The notes below the pieces were generated by a model. That model saw only the letters and a list, made by a program, of their open reading frames with translations, had not been told where the DNA came from and searched no databases. DNA of 64,000 nucleotides from GCA-2746795 sp963747345 (GTDB taxonomy: Bacteria; Chloroflexota; Anaerolineae; Promineifilales; Promineifilaceae): NCBI GenBank assembly GCA_963747345.1, contig CAVVFA010000019.1, positions 135,655 to 199,654 of the forward strand, read 5' to 3'. Shown one piece after another: positions 52,384 to 61,400 of the stretch. The position numbers and the translations under genes were made by a program. Numbering within the stretch: position 1 is the stretch's first letter; each line of letters begins with the position of its first letter.

Positions 52384-53813
52384 ATGTCTATAAAATTTGG
52401 AACCGACGGCTGGCGTGCCGTCATCAGCGATACCTTCACCTTCAACAATCTACGGCTCGTGTCTCAGGCAATTGCCGACTACGTCCGCGAAGAAAATCCC
52501 ACCGACCCCAGCGTCGTGGTGGGTTATCGATACCCGCTTTCTCTCCGACCGTTACGCTGCTGAAGTGGCACGAGTCATGGCTGCTAACCAGGTCAAAACC
52601 TGGCTGGCTCGCGCCGATACGCCCACACCCGCCATCAGTTATGCTGTCGTTCACAAGCAGGCCACCGCTGGTGTGATGATTACCGCCAGCCACAACGCCC
52701 CCCGTTACAACGGCCTCAAAATGAAAGCCAACTACGGTGGCAGCGCCACCCCCGCCCAAAACAAACGAGTCGAAAATCTATTAGACCGTAATTTGGAAAT
52801 TGTTCATGGCCCCAATCTGATGGATCTTGAATTAGCCACCGAGCAGGGTCTTGTCACTAAATTTGATCCGGCCTGGGCTTACTACGAACATCTGGGCACG
52901 TTGGTTGACCTGGATGTCATTTCCAGTGGCGAGCTAAGGGTTGTGGCGGATGGCATGTATGGCTCTGGACGCGGCTGTATTGGTGAAATGCTCACTCGTG
53001 GGCGCACCCATATCCACAATATCCGTCATGAAATGAATCCCGGATTTGGCGGAATTCACCCCGAGCCGATTACCCAACACCTTGGCTTTCTTATGTCAAC
53101 TATTCAGGCGGGACATTGGGATGTTGGCCTGGCCACCGATGGCGATGCCGACCGCCTGGGTGCTGTTGATTCCCATGGTAATTTTGTTGATCCACATCGC
53201 ATTTTTGCCCTGGTGCTGCGCTATCTCATTGAAAAGCGTGGCTTAAAAGGCAGTGTCGTGCGCACCGTTTCTACCACGCGGATGGTTGACCGCATTGCCG
53301 CCGATCATGGCCTTGAAGTGATTGAAACACCCGTTGGGTTTAATCACATCGCCGACTTGATGGTCGCTGGTGGTGTGCTCATGGGCGGCGAAGAATCGGG
53401 CGGCATCAGCATCAAAGGCCACATCCCAGAGGGTGACGGTGTGTTGATGGGCCTGCTCCTGTTGGAAGTGATGGCCGAAGCGCAAAGCGCCGTTGCATGT
53501 CTTGGTTGATGATTTATTGGAAAAATATGGCCCTGCTCAATATGCCCGCACCGATATGAAGCTCAAGCGCCCCGTCAACAAAGACGACATGGTGAAAATG
53601 CTGCTCGACAATGCGCCTGCCGCCATCGACGGTGTTGCCATTGACGATATTCAAACAGTTGATGGTGTGAAATATTATCTCAATGATGGCAGTTGGCTGC
53701 TCATCCGCCCATCTGGCACGGAACCGGTTCTACGTGTCTACGCTGAAGCCCCCAATGATGCCCGTGTGGCGGCGCTGCTTGGTTTTGGCGAGGAAATGGC
53801 TGAGAAAGCGTAG
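52384..53813 (+). CDS. Phosphoglucomutase/phosphomannomutase (two frameshifts)
   Basis: About 475 residues in three frames. AAAGGAG precedes MSIKFGTDGWRAVISDTFTF. Near 52530 one extra base joins VVVGY to DTRFLSDRYAAEVARV, and near 53490 another joins EVMAEAQ to PLHVLVDDLLEKYG. The phosphoserine loop is MITASHNAPRYNGLK, the metal loop ATDGDADRLGAVD, the sugar-recognition loop GGEESGGISIKGHIPEGDG, and the phosphate-binding loop RPSGTEPVLRVYAEA. It interconverts hexose 1- and 6-phosphates. All catalytic parts are present, so the shifts are probably assembly errors. It follows the glycerate kinase gene. Confidence 0.9.
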
Positions 53814-53833
53814 TGCCCCTCGGTTTCTTGTGT

Positions 53834-53889
53834 TTTGCGCGATGGGTTGGGGGGATAACGGCCGTTATCCCCCCAAACCACCGCGCAAA
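53834..53889. repeat. 56-bp palindrome centred on AACGGCCGTT
   Basis: TTTGCGCG, then GGTTGGGGGGATAACGG mirrored by CCGTTATCCCCCCAAACC and CGCGCAAA, with only two or three mismatches. It lies between the phosphohexomutase gene and a PIN remnant. Confidence 0.85.
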
Positions 53890-54104
53890 TCATACAAGAC
53901 CTACAAGTGTGGCACATGCACACCCCCAAGCCAGAAGATGTATTAGCCGCGATTCAACTGCAAACACGCTACCAAACCTCGTTTTGGGACGCCATGATCA
54001 TTCAGAGTGCTGTCCAGTTAAAATGCGTCACTCTCTGGTCAGAAGACTTAAATGCCGGACAAGTTTATCTCGGCGTTTCTGTTGAAAATCCTTTTGTGGA
54101 TTAA
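53890..54104 (+). pseudogene. PIN-domain toxin, C-terminal remnant
   Basis: About 70 residues: PEDVLAAIQLQTRYQTSFWD followed by AMIIQSAVQLKCVTLWSEDL and YLGVSVENPF. This is the C-terminal half of VapC-like PIN nucleases, including the SFWDA and SEDL acidic positions. The N-terminal half with the first catalytic Asp is absent; its place is taken by the 56-bp palindrome. No antitoxin gene is seen. It marks the left border of the toxin-antitoxin block around icmF. Confidence 0.75.
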
Positions 54105-54536
54105 GGTGGTTTTACAAGCAGTCGTTCTCCCTAATACTCAGAAACTTAGCCATTCTACGACCACCCATAACACAACTATCCCATACAATTGTAGCATTCT
54201 TGATGTTGAGGCTTTCTATTTTATTGATTATGTGGGTGGCTTTCATGCTGTACAAGAAGTAGGTCAAATGGGAGAAGTTGAACTGTCATTCTGATCTACC
54301 AAATTTTTTCATCAAACACAAAGTAATAAAAGCAGGGCGTTCATTTCACATCACGGTTAACAACAATACTGATATTATCATTTGAGGTCGAATCTAATGG
54401 GAATTGATTGTGCAGGAAATACCAGTGGTGACAAATATGTGATGTTAGTCAATTGACACAGACTTTAATAGTTTGTTACATTTATGTTGTGTCTAGGTAA
54501 CAAGCCTTACAAAAATCATAACTTAATATTGGTGTC
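54105..54536. other. AT-rich spacer
   Basis: No gene, repeat or palindrome seen. It presumably holds the promoter of the TPR gene. Confidence 0.5.
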
Positions 54537-55756
54537 ATGATGGAAATTTCACCTGAAATCCAAAACCAAATTATCAAAGTACGGCAAGACAATCCTCATT
54601 TAACGGCCCATATGTCGGATGAAGAAATAGTTACTCTGCTTCATCAAGCCGATCGAACAATTGCACAAACTCCGGAAGGAGGATTCGCTACTTTTGTTCG
54701 AGAGCCAGGGGGCATATGGAGAGAACCTACATTTACCAGTACTAAAGAATTTGAAAATTTTTCAGCTGACGAGCTACTTGTTTATGGACAAAACCTGATA
54801 AACCAAGGCGAATTACATAAGGCAAAGCAGGCTTTCTTACATTTCTTTGAAAAGGCTAAAAAATCCAACAATTTCCTTTATCAATCTTTAGCTTTATATT
54901 TTCTTGGCCAACTTTCTAGAAAACATGGTAATTTAGAACAAGCGCTACAGTTATTAAATCAAGCTTTGAGAATAGCTGAAAATATTAATGATCGGGAAAC
55001 AGTAAGCGTGATTTATAGCGAAATGGGAGCAGTATACGAGAAGCAGTCCAATTATCCAGATGCTTTTTTATGCCATAAAAGGGCAGTTGAAATCTGTAGA
55101 CAAATGGGGAATAAAGAAGGGGAAATCATTGCTTATGGCAATCTGGGTAATGCTTATCGCCATGTAAGACAATTTGATGAGGCCATTAAAGCATATAAAG
55201 CAATACTAGAATACAGTCTCGAAATTGGAGCAGAACAATCCTCCGCGAAGGCTTATATTAATCTCGGTCTCGTCTATCAACAGCAAGAACGTTACGAATT
55301 AGCTACCGACATACTAAGAAAAGGCTTGGAAATTTCATTACGTCTTGGTGACCATCAAAACGTTGAAAAAGCCTATTCAAACCTTGGCATCATTTACAGC
55401 AATCTTGGTAACTATCCAATGGCAATGCAAATGCATCAAGGCGCATTAACTTTGGAAAAACAATATGGTAATGAGTGGGGCACTGGCGCGACATATGGAA
55501 ATTTAGCTGTATTATACAGAAGGATTGGAGATACAAAGCAAGCACTAGAGAACTATGACAAAGCAATCAAGATTCTTAACACATCGGTGATAAGCATAGT
55601 GGAGCAAAATTTAGTTTCAACTTGGGGAATCTTTATATTGAATTAGGACGATTCACACTGGCTAGAAAGAATTATCAGAAGGCCAAAATACTCTTTGAGC
55701 AAGTCGGAGATTTTCAGAGTGCACAACATGCTTCCCAAGAATTAGAAAAAGGTTAA
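54537..55756 (+). CDS. Tetratricopeptide-repeat protein (one frameshift)
   Basis: About 405 residues. After an N-terminal region (MSDEEIVTLLHQADRTIAQT) it has about eight TPR units with the usual pattern (AYGNLGNAYRHVRQFDEAIK, AYINLGLVYQQQERYELATD, AYSNLGIIYSNLGNYPMAMQ). These resemble helper or signalling proteins of the MalT/NB-ARC kind. Near 55580 a single-base shift joins GDKHSGAKFSFNLGNLYIEL and a last TPR ending QELEKG. AT-rich compared with its surroundings and without AACGGCCGTT, so perhaps acquired. Partner unknown. Confidence 0.75.
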
Positions 55757-55877
55757 ATCGAATACCCGCATAGTAATTTCATATAAGCGCTATTAAAAAT
55801 ATCAAACTGCTTCTCACAAATAGATTCTGAAATTGTCACATGAATAGCAAGTAGAACTGCAATTCTCCACCCCGTCC
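55757..55877. other. AT-rich gap
   Basis: Short non-coding stretch before the first icmF-like promoter copy; nothing recognised. Confidence 0.5.
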
Positions 55878-56104
55878 TATAATCTCCATACCACTCAAAT
55901 CCCAACCCAAAAAAGAGTCCAACTATGACACAAGTCGCTCCCTACAAACCACAAAACAAAATCCGCATCGTCACCGCCGCCAGCTTGTTCTGATGGACAT
56001 GACGCCGCCATTAACGTGATGCGCCGCATTTTGCAAGCTACCGGCGCGGAGTTGATCCATCTGGGCCATAACCGCAGTGTAGACGAAATTGTGAAAACGG
56101 CTTG
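55878..56104 (+). pseudogene. Decayed copy 1 of the icmF promoter and 5' end
   Basis: TATAAT, then CCATACCACT(C/A)AA, then ATG at 55925 and MTQVAPYKPQNKIRIVTAAS. After one extra T it goes on as LFDGHDAAINVMRR and ends LGHNRSVDEIVKTA followed by a stop. This matches the promoter and first 60 codons of the icmF gene at 58411-58640, at roughly 80-85% nucleotide identity by eye. The copy ends exactly within the palindrome: AAAACGGC then TTGATTC, where icmF has AAAACGGCCGTTCAAG. Confidence 0.9.
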
Positions 56105-56124
56105 ATTCAGCCCTATCCTATCTG

Positions 56125-56133
56125 TGTTATAAT
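56125..56133 (+). promoter_or_regulatory. Extended -10 promoter of the DUF433/DUF5615 module
   Basis: TGT-TATAAT with the ATG 7 nt after it, implying a leaderless mRNA. Confidence 0.6.
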
Positions 56134-56139
56134 TTCCGC

Positions 56140-56469
56140 ATGAACAGTTTACAACAAACCGAACAGCTCCTATCCCAAATGAGCCGCGCTGAAAAAGCTC
56201 AAATCCTGCAATGGGTTGTGCGTGATTTAGGCGACGCTTTTCCTGGCATCGAAAGTATTTCTGGCGTGAGTGGTGGCGAACCATGCGTCGTCCGCACGCG
56301 CATTCCGGTATGGGTGCTTGTTCAGGCACGAAATTTAGGAACCAGCGAAGCGGATTTGCTCAATGCTTATCCCACGCTTCGCGCGGAAGATCTGGCAAAT
56401 AGTTGGGCCTACTACCGTGCCTACCGCAACGAAATCGACCAACAAATTCAAGAAAACGAAGCTGCTTAA
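56140..56469 (+). CDS. DUF433 antitoxin
   Basis: A 109-residue protein. The C-terminal DUF433 domain is clear: SGGEPCVVRTRIPVWVLVQA followed by LNAYPTLRAEDLANSWAYYR. It is a winged-helix-like domain found in VapB45-type antitoxins paired with DUF5615 toxins, as here. The N-terminal 40 residues form a helix that may cap the toxin. No Shine-Dalgarno; translation is probably leaderless. The toxin gene starts 6 bp after its stop. Confidence 0.9.
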   Translation: MNSLQQTEQLLSQMSRAEKAQILQWVVRDLGDAFPGIESISGVSGGEPCVVRTRIPVWVLVQARNLGTSEADLLNAYPTLRAEDLANSWAYYRAYRNEIDQQIQENEAA

Positions 56470-56474
56470 TTCTC

Positions 56475-56816
56475 ATGGCCGACTTCTATTCCAATGAAAA
56501 TTTCCCCTTGCCTGTTGTCGAACATCTACGACAGTTAGGTCATGATGTGCTAACGATTCAGGAAGTAGGTCAGGCTGATCGGGCTGTTCCAGACGAGGCT
56601 GTGCTGGCATTTTCCACAAAAGAAAACCGCATCCTGCTCACATTCAACCGCAAACATTTCATCAAACTGCATCGAGACATGCCCGACCATTCGGGCATTG
56701 TCGTCTGCACCTTCGATCCTGATTTTGAAGCACTGGCTACTCGTGTCCACCAAATTGTCACTGAAAATTCAGATGCAGCGGGGAAATTGCTGCGCGTAAA
56801 CAGACCTCAGTTGTAA
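56475..56816 (+). CDS. DUF5615 PIN-like toxin
   Basis: A 113-residue PIN-like (Mut7-C-type) protein. ADFYSNENFPLPVVEHLRQL gives the first acidic cluster, DVLTIQEVG follows, and LAFSTKENRILLTFNRKHF has the second. These proteins are thought to be RNases of toxin-antitoxin modules. The ATG at 56475 sits just after the DUF433 gene. The TAA stop overlaps the next AACGGCCGTT (56815-56824), so the module ends at a palindrome. Confidence 0.88.
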   Translation: MADFYSNENFPLPVVEHLRQLGHDVLTIQEVGQADRAVPDEAVLAFSTKENRILLTFNRKHFIKLHRDMPDHSGIVVCTFDPDFEALATRVHQIVTENSDAAGKLLRVNRPQL

Positions 56817-56885
56817 CGGCCGTTCAACCCACAAACACCTCTGCTATAACAGTAAATAGTCCGCAACGTAGACGAAATTGTGAAA
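56815..56885 (+). pseudogene. Decayed copy 2 of the icmF promoter and 5' end
   Basis: AACGGCCGTTCAACCC, then TGC-TATAAC (56842-56850), then CCGCAACGTAGACGAAATTG and TGAAA, matching icmF around codons 50-56. The rest is deleted. Confidence 0.75.
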
Positions 56886-56926
56886 GGTATTCGTTGAGAG
56901 AATTTTATTCAAAAGGGAAAAAGACG

Positions 56927-57277
56927 TTACCTGTCGATTGTTCCAGGGGGTAACAGAGATTTTGTTTTTGCCGCCATGTTTGGAAGAGCTTGCTTGATTA
57001 CATTCCATACTTCATCAATATCTACATGATCATAGGCGTGAATAAGAATGTCGCGCATCCCCGCCATTTGTCGCCAGGGAATATCGTCGTAGGTTTCTCG
57101 CAGTTCGTCAGAAAGACGTTTTGTGGCTTCCCCAATAATTTCAAGCTGGCGAATAACGGCCGATTACGTCTTCAAATCAGTGTTAAAGGCCGATTTGTCC
57201 ATGCCAGCAGTGAATTCTTCAATCAACTGCGCGGCTTTCAGAATATCGAGTAAATAACTGGCGTCACGAGGCTGCAT
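56927..57277 (-). pseudogene. HEPN-domain toxin with internal stop
   Basis: On the minus strand MQPRDASYLLDILKAAQLIE leads to NTDLKT, a TAA stop (57164-57166), then SAVIRQLEIIGEATKRLS and WRQMAGMRDILIHAYDHVD. The RxxxxH RNase motif of HEPN (DUF86) toxins is in RDILIHAY. With CAA in place of TAA the protein would be a normal 116 residues. The stop is next to a damaged palindrome (AACGGCCGAT). The gene overlaps the 3' end of the MNT gene by 14 bp, the usual order of MNT-HEPN modules. Confidence 0.85.
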
Positions 57278-57596
57278 AAATAACCTGCGCGGATTCTAAA
57301 ATTTCTTGACGACGAATGTGATTGCGACTGCGCTCAATTCCCCCGCGACTGACCAAATCCACATCCCGATCAAAGATAGGTTTCAATTCTGTTTGCATGT
57401 CCACGTGGTCAAACAGCGTCCAATTGGCTGTTGGATCAAACGTGACCAACGCGTCTATATCACTATCTGGTCCAAAATCACTGCGGACGGCGGAGCCAAA
57501 CAGAGCAAATTCTGAAATATTCCATTTGCGACAAAATTCTTCAATTTTATCAGTGGGCAATTGGTTTAAATTTGCCGCTTGCATGTTTTGCGTCAT
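57264..57596 (-). CDS. MNT-type nucleotidyltransferase antitoxin
   Basis: A 110-residue minimal nucleotidyltransferase. EFALFGSAVRSDFGPDSDID holds the GS-x9-DxD motif, followed by VDMQTELKPIFDRDVDLVSR. In MNT-HEPN pairs this protein AMPylates the HEPN toxin to block it. The ATG at 57596 has AGGAAGG 8 nt upstream; an earlier ATG (57617) lies inside the promoter. A -10 TATACT is at 57618-57623. The module runs opposite to its neighbours. Confidence 0.9.
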   Translation of the reverse strand: MTQNMQAANLNQLPTDKIEEFCRKWNISEFALFGSAVRSDFGPDSDIDALVTFDPTANWTLFDHVDMQTELKPIFDRDVDLVSRGGIERSRNHIRRQEILESAQVIYAAS

Positions 57597-57617
57597 ATTG
57601 AGAACCTTCCTGTTCAT

Positions 57618-57623
57618 AGTATA
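57618..57623 (-). promoter_or_regulatory. -10 hexamer of the minus-strand MNT-HEPN module
   Basis: TATACT on the minus strand, 22 bp before the MNT start codon and just outside the palindrome at 57634. Confidence 0.5.
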
Positions 57624-57633
57624 CGGGGAATGA

Positions 57634-57764
57634 AACGGCCGTTCAACCCTAAAAGATCTGTCTGCCGTGTTATAATCCTCATACCACTAATTTTCCACAT
57701 AGGGTGTCATGACCCAAGTCGCTCCCTATAAACCGTAACATGGACGAAATTGTGAAAACGGCCT
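57634..57764 (+). pseudogene. Decayed copy 3 of the icmF promoter and 5' end
   Basis: AACGGCCGTTCAACCC, then TGT-TATAAT (57668-57676), CATACCACTAA, and ATG at 57709 with MTQVAPYKP followed by a stop. An internal deletion of about 125 bp removes most of the B12-domain start. It then matches GGACGAAATTGTGAAAACGG and ends in AACGGCC followed by TAATTCAACC, again inside the palindrome. Confidence 0.88.
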
Positions 57765-57785
57765 AATTCAACCACCCCGCATCTG

Positions 57786-57794
57786 TGCTATAAT
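57786..57794 (+). promoter_or_regulatory. Extended -10 promoter of the plus-strand MNT-HEPN module
   Basis: TGC-TATAAT, ATG 6 nt downstream; leaderless arrangement like the promoters at 56125 and 21951. Confidence 0.6.
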
Positions 57795-57800
57795 TTCTAC

Positions 57801-58124
57801 ATGAAACCTGCACCACAAATGAACGAGCAGTCATCAATCACGCTCTTCGCCAATGCCCTCCAGGCGTCGTTGCCAGACCTGCGTCAGCGGTACGGCTTGC
57901 GTGATGTTTGGCTGTTTGGTTCCGTTGTTCGCGGCGAGGCATCTCCAGATAGTGACTTGGATGTGTTGGTTACATTCGACAATCAACATTTGTCCCTGCT
58001 TGAGTTCATTCAACTAGAGCAAGAACTGAGCGAGCTACTACAAGTAAAAATAGACTTGATCGAGCGCGACACGCTCAAACCCACCATCGGTAAAGAAATT
58101 TTGCGCGAGGCCATCGCAGTATGA
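57801..58124 (+). CDS. MNT-type nucleotidyltransferase antitoxin
   Basis: A 107-residue protein. LRDVWLFGSVVRGEASPDSD followed by LDVLVTFDN is the nucleotidyltransferase core with GS and DxD. LQVKIDLIERDTLKPTIGKE closes the domain. It overlaps the HEPN start by 4 bp (ATGA). About 35-40% similar to the other MNT at 57264, so the two modules are independent acquisitions rather than a recent duplication. Confidence 0.9.
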   Translation: MKPAPQMNEQSSITLFANALQASLPDLRQRYGLRDVWLFGSVVRGEASPDSDLDVLVTFDNQHLSLLEFIQLEQELSELLQVKIDLIERDTLKPTIGKEILREAIAV

Positions 58125-58324
58125 TACGGCAATATGCAGATGCGCTCCGTGATATCCTAGACGCCATTAGCAAAGCGCAAAAATTTGTAGAAGGTATCGA
58201 TTTTGACACCTTTCAGACAAATGATGAAAAATCCTTTGCCGTCACACGCGCCCTAGAAATTATTGGCGAAGCTGTCAAACAAATCCCCGATTCAGAACGC
58301 GAACTTTACCCACAAATTCCCTGA
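58121..58324 (+). pseudogene. HEPN-domain toxin, truncated
   Basis: The start MIRQYADALRDILDAISKAQ and the SFAVTRALEIIGEAVKQIPD segment are typical HEPN (DUF86). The frame stops after YPQIP, where a normal protein would read WREMAGMRDxLIH. The following bases (GATAAACATC) look like what remains of the RxxxxH region after a small deletion. The toxin's catalytic motif is therefore lost. Confidence 0.82.
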
Positions 58325-58410
58325 TAAACATCTGCCTGACCATTTAATTGTTCATTTGCGTAATCGGTCGATTATTCAAAAATACATTCAACTCAAGAGT
58401 CCCCACCCCA

Positions 58411-58419
58411 TGCTATAAT
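58411..58419 (+). promoter_or_regulatory. Promoter of icmF
   Basis: TGC-TATAAT followed by CCATACCACTAAA and, 30 bp on, AAGGAG before the ATG at 58462. This is the parent of the three decayed promoter copies upstream. Confidence 0.65.
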
Positions 58420-58461
58420 CCCCATACCACTAAATTCCCAACCAAATCAAGGAGTTCACCC

Positions 58462-61400
58462 ATGACACAAGTCACTCCCTATACCCCCGCAAAACAAAAT
58501 CCGCATCGTCACCGCCGCCTCCCTCTTCGACGGCCATGATGCCGCCATCAACATCATGCGCCGCATCCTGCAAGCCTCCGGCGGCGAAGTCATCCATCTG
58601 GGCCATAACCGCAGTGTAGACGAAATTGTGAAAACGGCCGTTCAAGAAGACGCCCAAGCCATTGCCATCACCAGCTACCAGGGCGGGCATCTCGAATTCT
58701 TCAAATACATGCACGACCTTCTGGCCGAACAAGGCTGCGGTCACATCAAAATCTTCGGCGGCGGCGGCGGCACCATCCTGCCCAGCGAAATCGACGAACT
58801 ACACGCTTACGGCATTACGCGGCTATATTCGCCTGATAACGGCCGTTCTATGGGCCTGCAAGGCATGATCAACGACCTCCTGCAACAAGCCGACTTCCCC
58901 ACCGGCAAACTCAACGTGGAAAAATGGAAAACGGCGATTGTTGAAGCATACGATCAAATGATGAAGGATGAACGCGGAACGCTGAATGAAGAAAATTCAT
59001 CAAGCGATCATGGATTGCCCATCCTTCATCCTTCATCCTTCAAAAACTGGGTGACGGATCAGGGCTTGGCGCGGCTGATTTCGGCAGTGGAGAATGAGCC
59101 GGATTTGGTGGAGCCGATCATGGCAGAAGTCCATCAACGGCTGGAAAAACTGGCACAATCACCGGTGCTAGGCGTGACTGGAACGGGCGGCGCGGGTAAA
59201 TCATCGCTGGTGGATGAACTGGTGCGCCGTTTTCTGCTCGACTTCCCCGACAAACGGCTCGCCATCGTCAGCGTTGACCCTTCCAAGCGGCGCAGCGGCG
59301 GCGCCCTGCTCGGCGACCGCATCCGCATGAACGCCGTCTACCACCCGCGCGTCTACATGCGCTCCCTGGCGACACGCCAAAGCAACCTCGCCCTCTCGCG
59401 CCACATCCCCGAAGTGCTCGCCATTCTCAAAGCGGCGCAGTTCGACCTCATCATCCTGGAAACTTCCGGCATCGGCCAATCCGACACTGAAATCATCGAT
59501 TATTCTGACGTGGCGCTCTATGTGATGACGCCGGAGTACGGCGCGGCCACCCAGCTTGAGAAAATCGACATGCTCGACTACGCCGACCTCATCGCCCTCA
59601 ACAAATTTGACAAACGAGGTGCCCAAGACGCCCTGCGCGACGTGAAAAAACAGTTCCAACGCAACCGCGGTCTGTGGCAAACGGCCGTTGACGAAATGCC
59701 AGTCTACGGCACCATCGCCAGCCAGTTCAACGACCCCGGCGCTAACCGTCTGTACCACGCCGTGATGCACACCATCGCCGCCAAAACAGGCGCAGACCTG
59801 GAACCACAGGCAATGCCCCTGCTTGAAGGCGAATCGCAGAAAGCGGTCATCATCCCGCCCCGGCGGGTGCGCTATCTCTCGGAAATTACGGAAACGATTC
59901 GCAGTTATGATGACTGGGTTAAGCAGCAGGCCAGCCATCGCGGATCGCCTGTACGGCATCCGGCGCACCATTGAAACGCTGCAAAATCCCCCCTCCAGTC
60001 TCCCCCCGACAAGTCCCCCTCCCAAAGGGAGGGGTTAGGGAGAGAGCCTTCGAAACGCTTTACCAACAAGTCAGCCTCGATTTAGACCGGCACAACCAAC
60101 AAATTTTGGCTGAATGGGACGACAAAGTGGCCCGTTATGCCGCCGGAGAGTACGTTTACCAGGTGCGCGGGCGGGAGATTCGCGTGCCCACGCACCGCGA
60201 AACATTATCCCACAACCGGGTGCCGCGCGTAGCACTGCCTCGCACCAAAAACTGGGGCGACATCTTGACATGGAGTCTGCAAGAAAACGTGCCGGGCGAG
60301 TTCCCTTATACCGCTGGCGTGTTCCCGTTCAAACGCAAAGGTGAAGACCCGACACGCATGTTTGCCGGCGAAGGCGGCCCGGAGCGCACCAACAAACGCT
60401 TCCACTATGTCTCATTGGGACTGCCTGCCAAACGGCTGAGTACGGCGTTTGATTCGGTGACGCTATATGGCGAAGACCCAGCGTATCGTCCTGATATTTA
60501 CGGCAAAGTGGGCAATTCTGGGGTCTCCGTTGCCAGCCTGGACGATGCCAAAAAATTGTACAGCGGCTTCAACCTGTGCGATCCGGCGACGTCGGTGAGC
60601 ATGACGATAAACGGCCCGGCGGCGGCGATGCTGGCCTTTTTCCTCAACGCCGCTATTGACCAGCAGTGTGAAATCTACATCCGCCAACAAGGTTTGACCG
60701 AGGCGGTGCAGGCCAAAATTGATGCGATCTATGCTGACAAGCCTCGTCCCCACTACAAGGGCGAACTGCCGATTGGCAATGATGGCCTGGGTTTACTGCT
60801 GTTGGGCGTGACGGGCGACCAGGTATTACCACCGGATGTTTACCAGTCGATTAAAGAAAGTGCGTTAACGGCCGTTCGCGGCACCGTTCAGGCAGATATT
60901 CTCAAAGAAGACCAGGCGCAAAACACCTGCATCTTCTCCACTGAGTTCAGCCTGCGCCTGATGGGCGACGTGCAGCAGTATTTCATCGACCACGCCGTGC
61001 GTAATTTTTACAGCGTCTCGATTTCTGGTTATCACATTGCCGAGGCGGGAGCTAATCCCATCAGCCAACTGGCGTTTACGCTGGCGAATGGCTTTACGTT
61101 TGTGGAGTATTATTTGTCACGCGGGATGGATGTAAACCAGTTTGCGCCCAATTTTTCGTTCTTCTTCTCTAACGGGGTGGACGCCGAGTACGCGGTGATT
61201 GGGCGGGTGGCGCGGCGCATTTGGGCCAAAGCGCTCAAGTTGAAATATGGCGCAGATGAACGGGCGCAAATGCTCAAATACCACATCCAGACCAGCGGGC
61301 GTTCCCTGCACGCGCAGGAAATCGGCTTCAACGACATCCGCACCACCTTGCAGGCGCTGTACGCCATCTACGACAACTGCAATTCGCTGCACACCAACGC

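Noticed and set aside
54105..54294. Small open frame after the PIN remnant
   Set aside because: No start signal, no family resemblance and no conserved composition.
55878..57764. Independent small genes at the icmF-like starts
   Set aside because: Their frames stop early or are shifted, and sequence and promoter match the start of icmF, so they are decayed copies.
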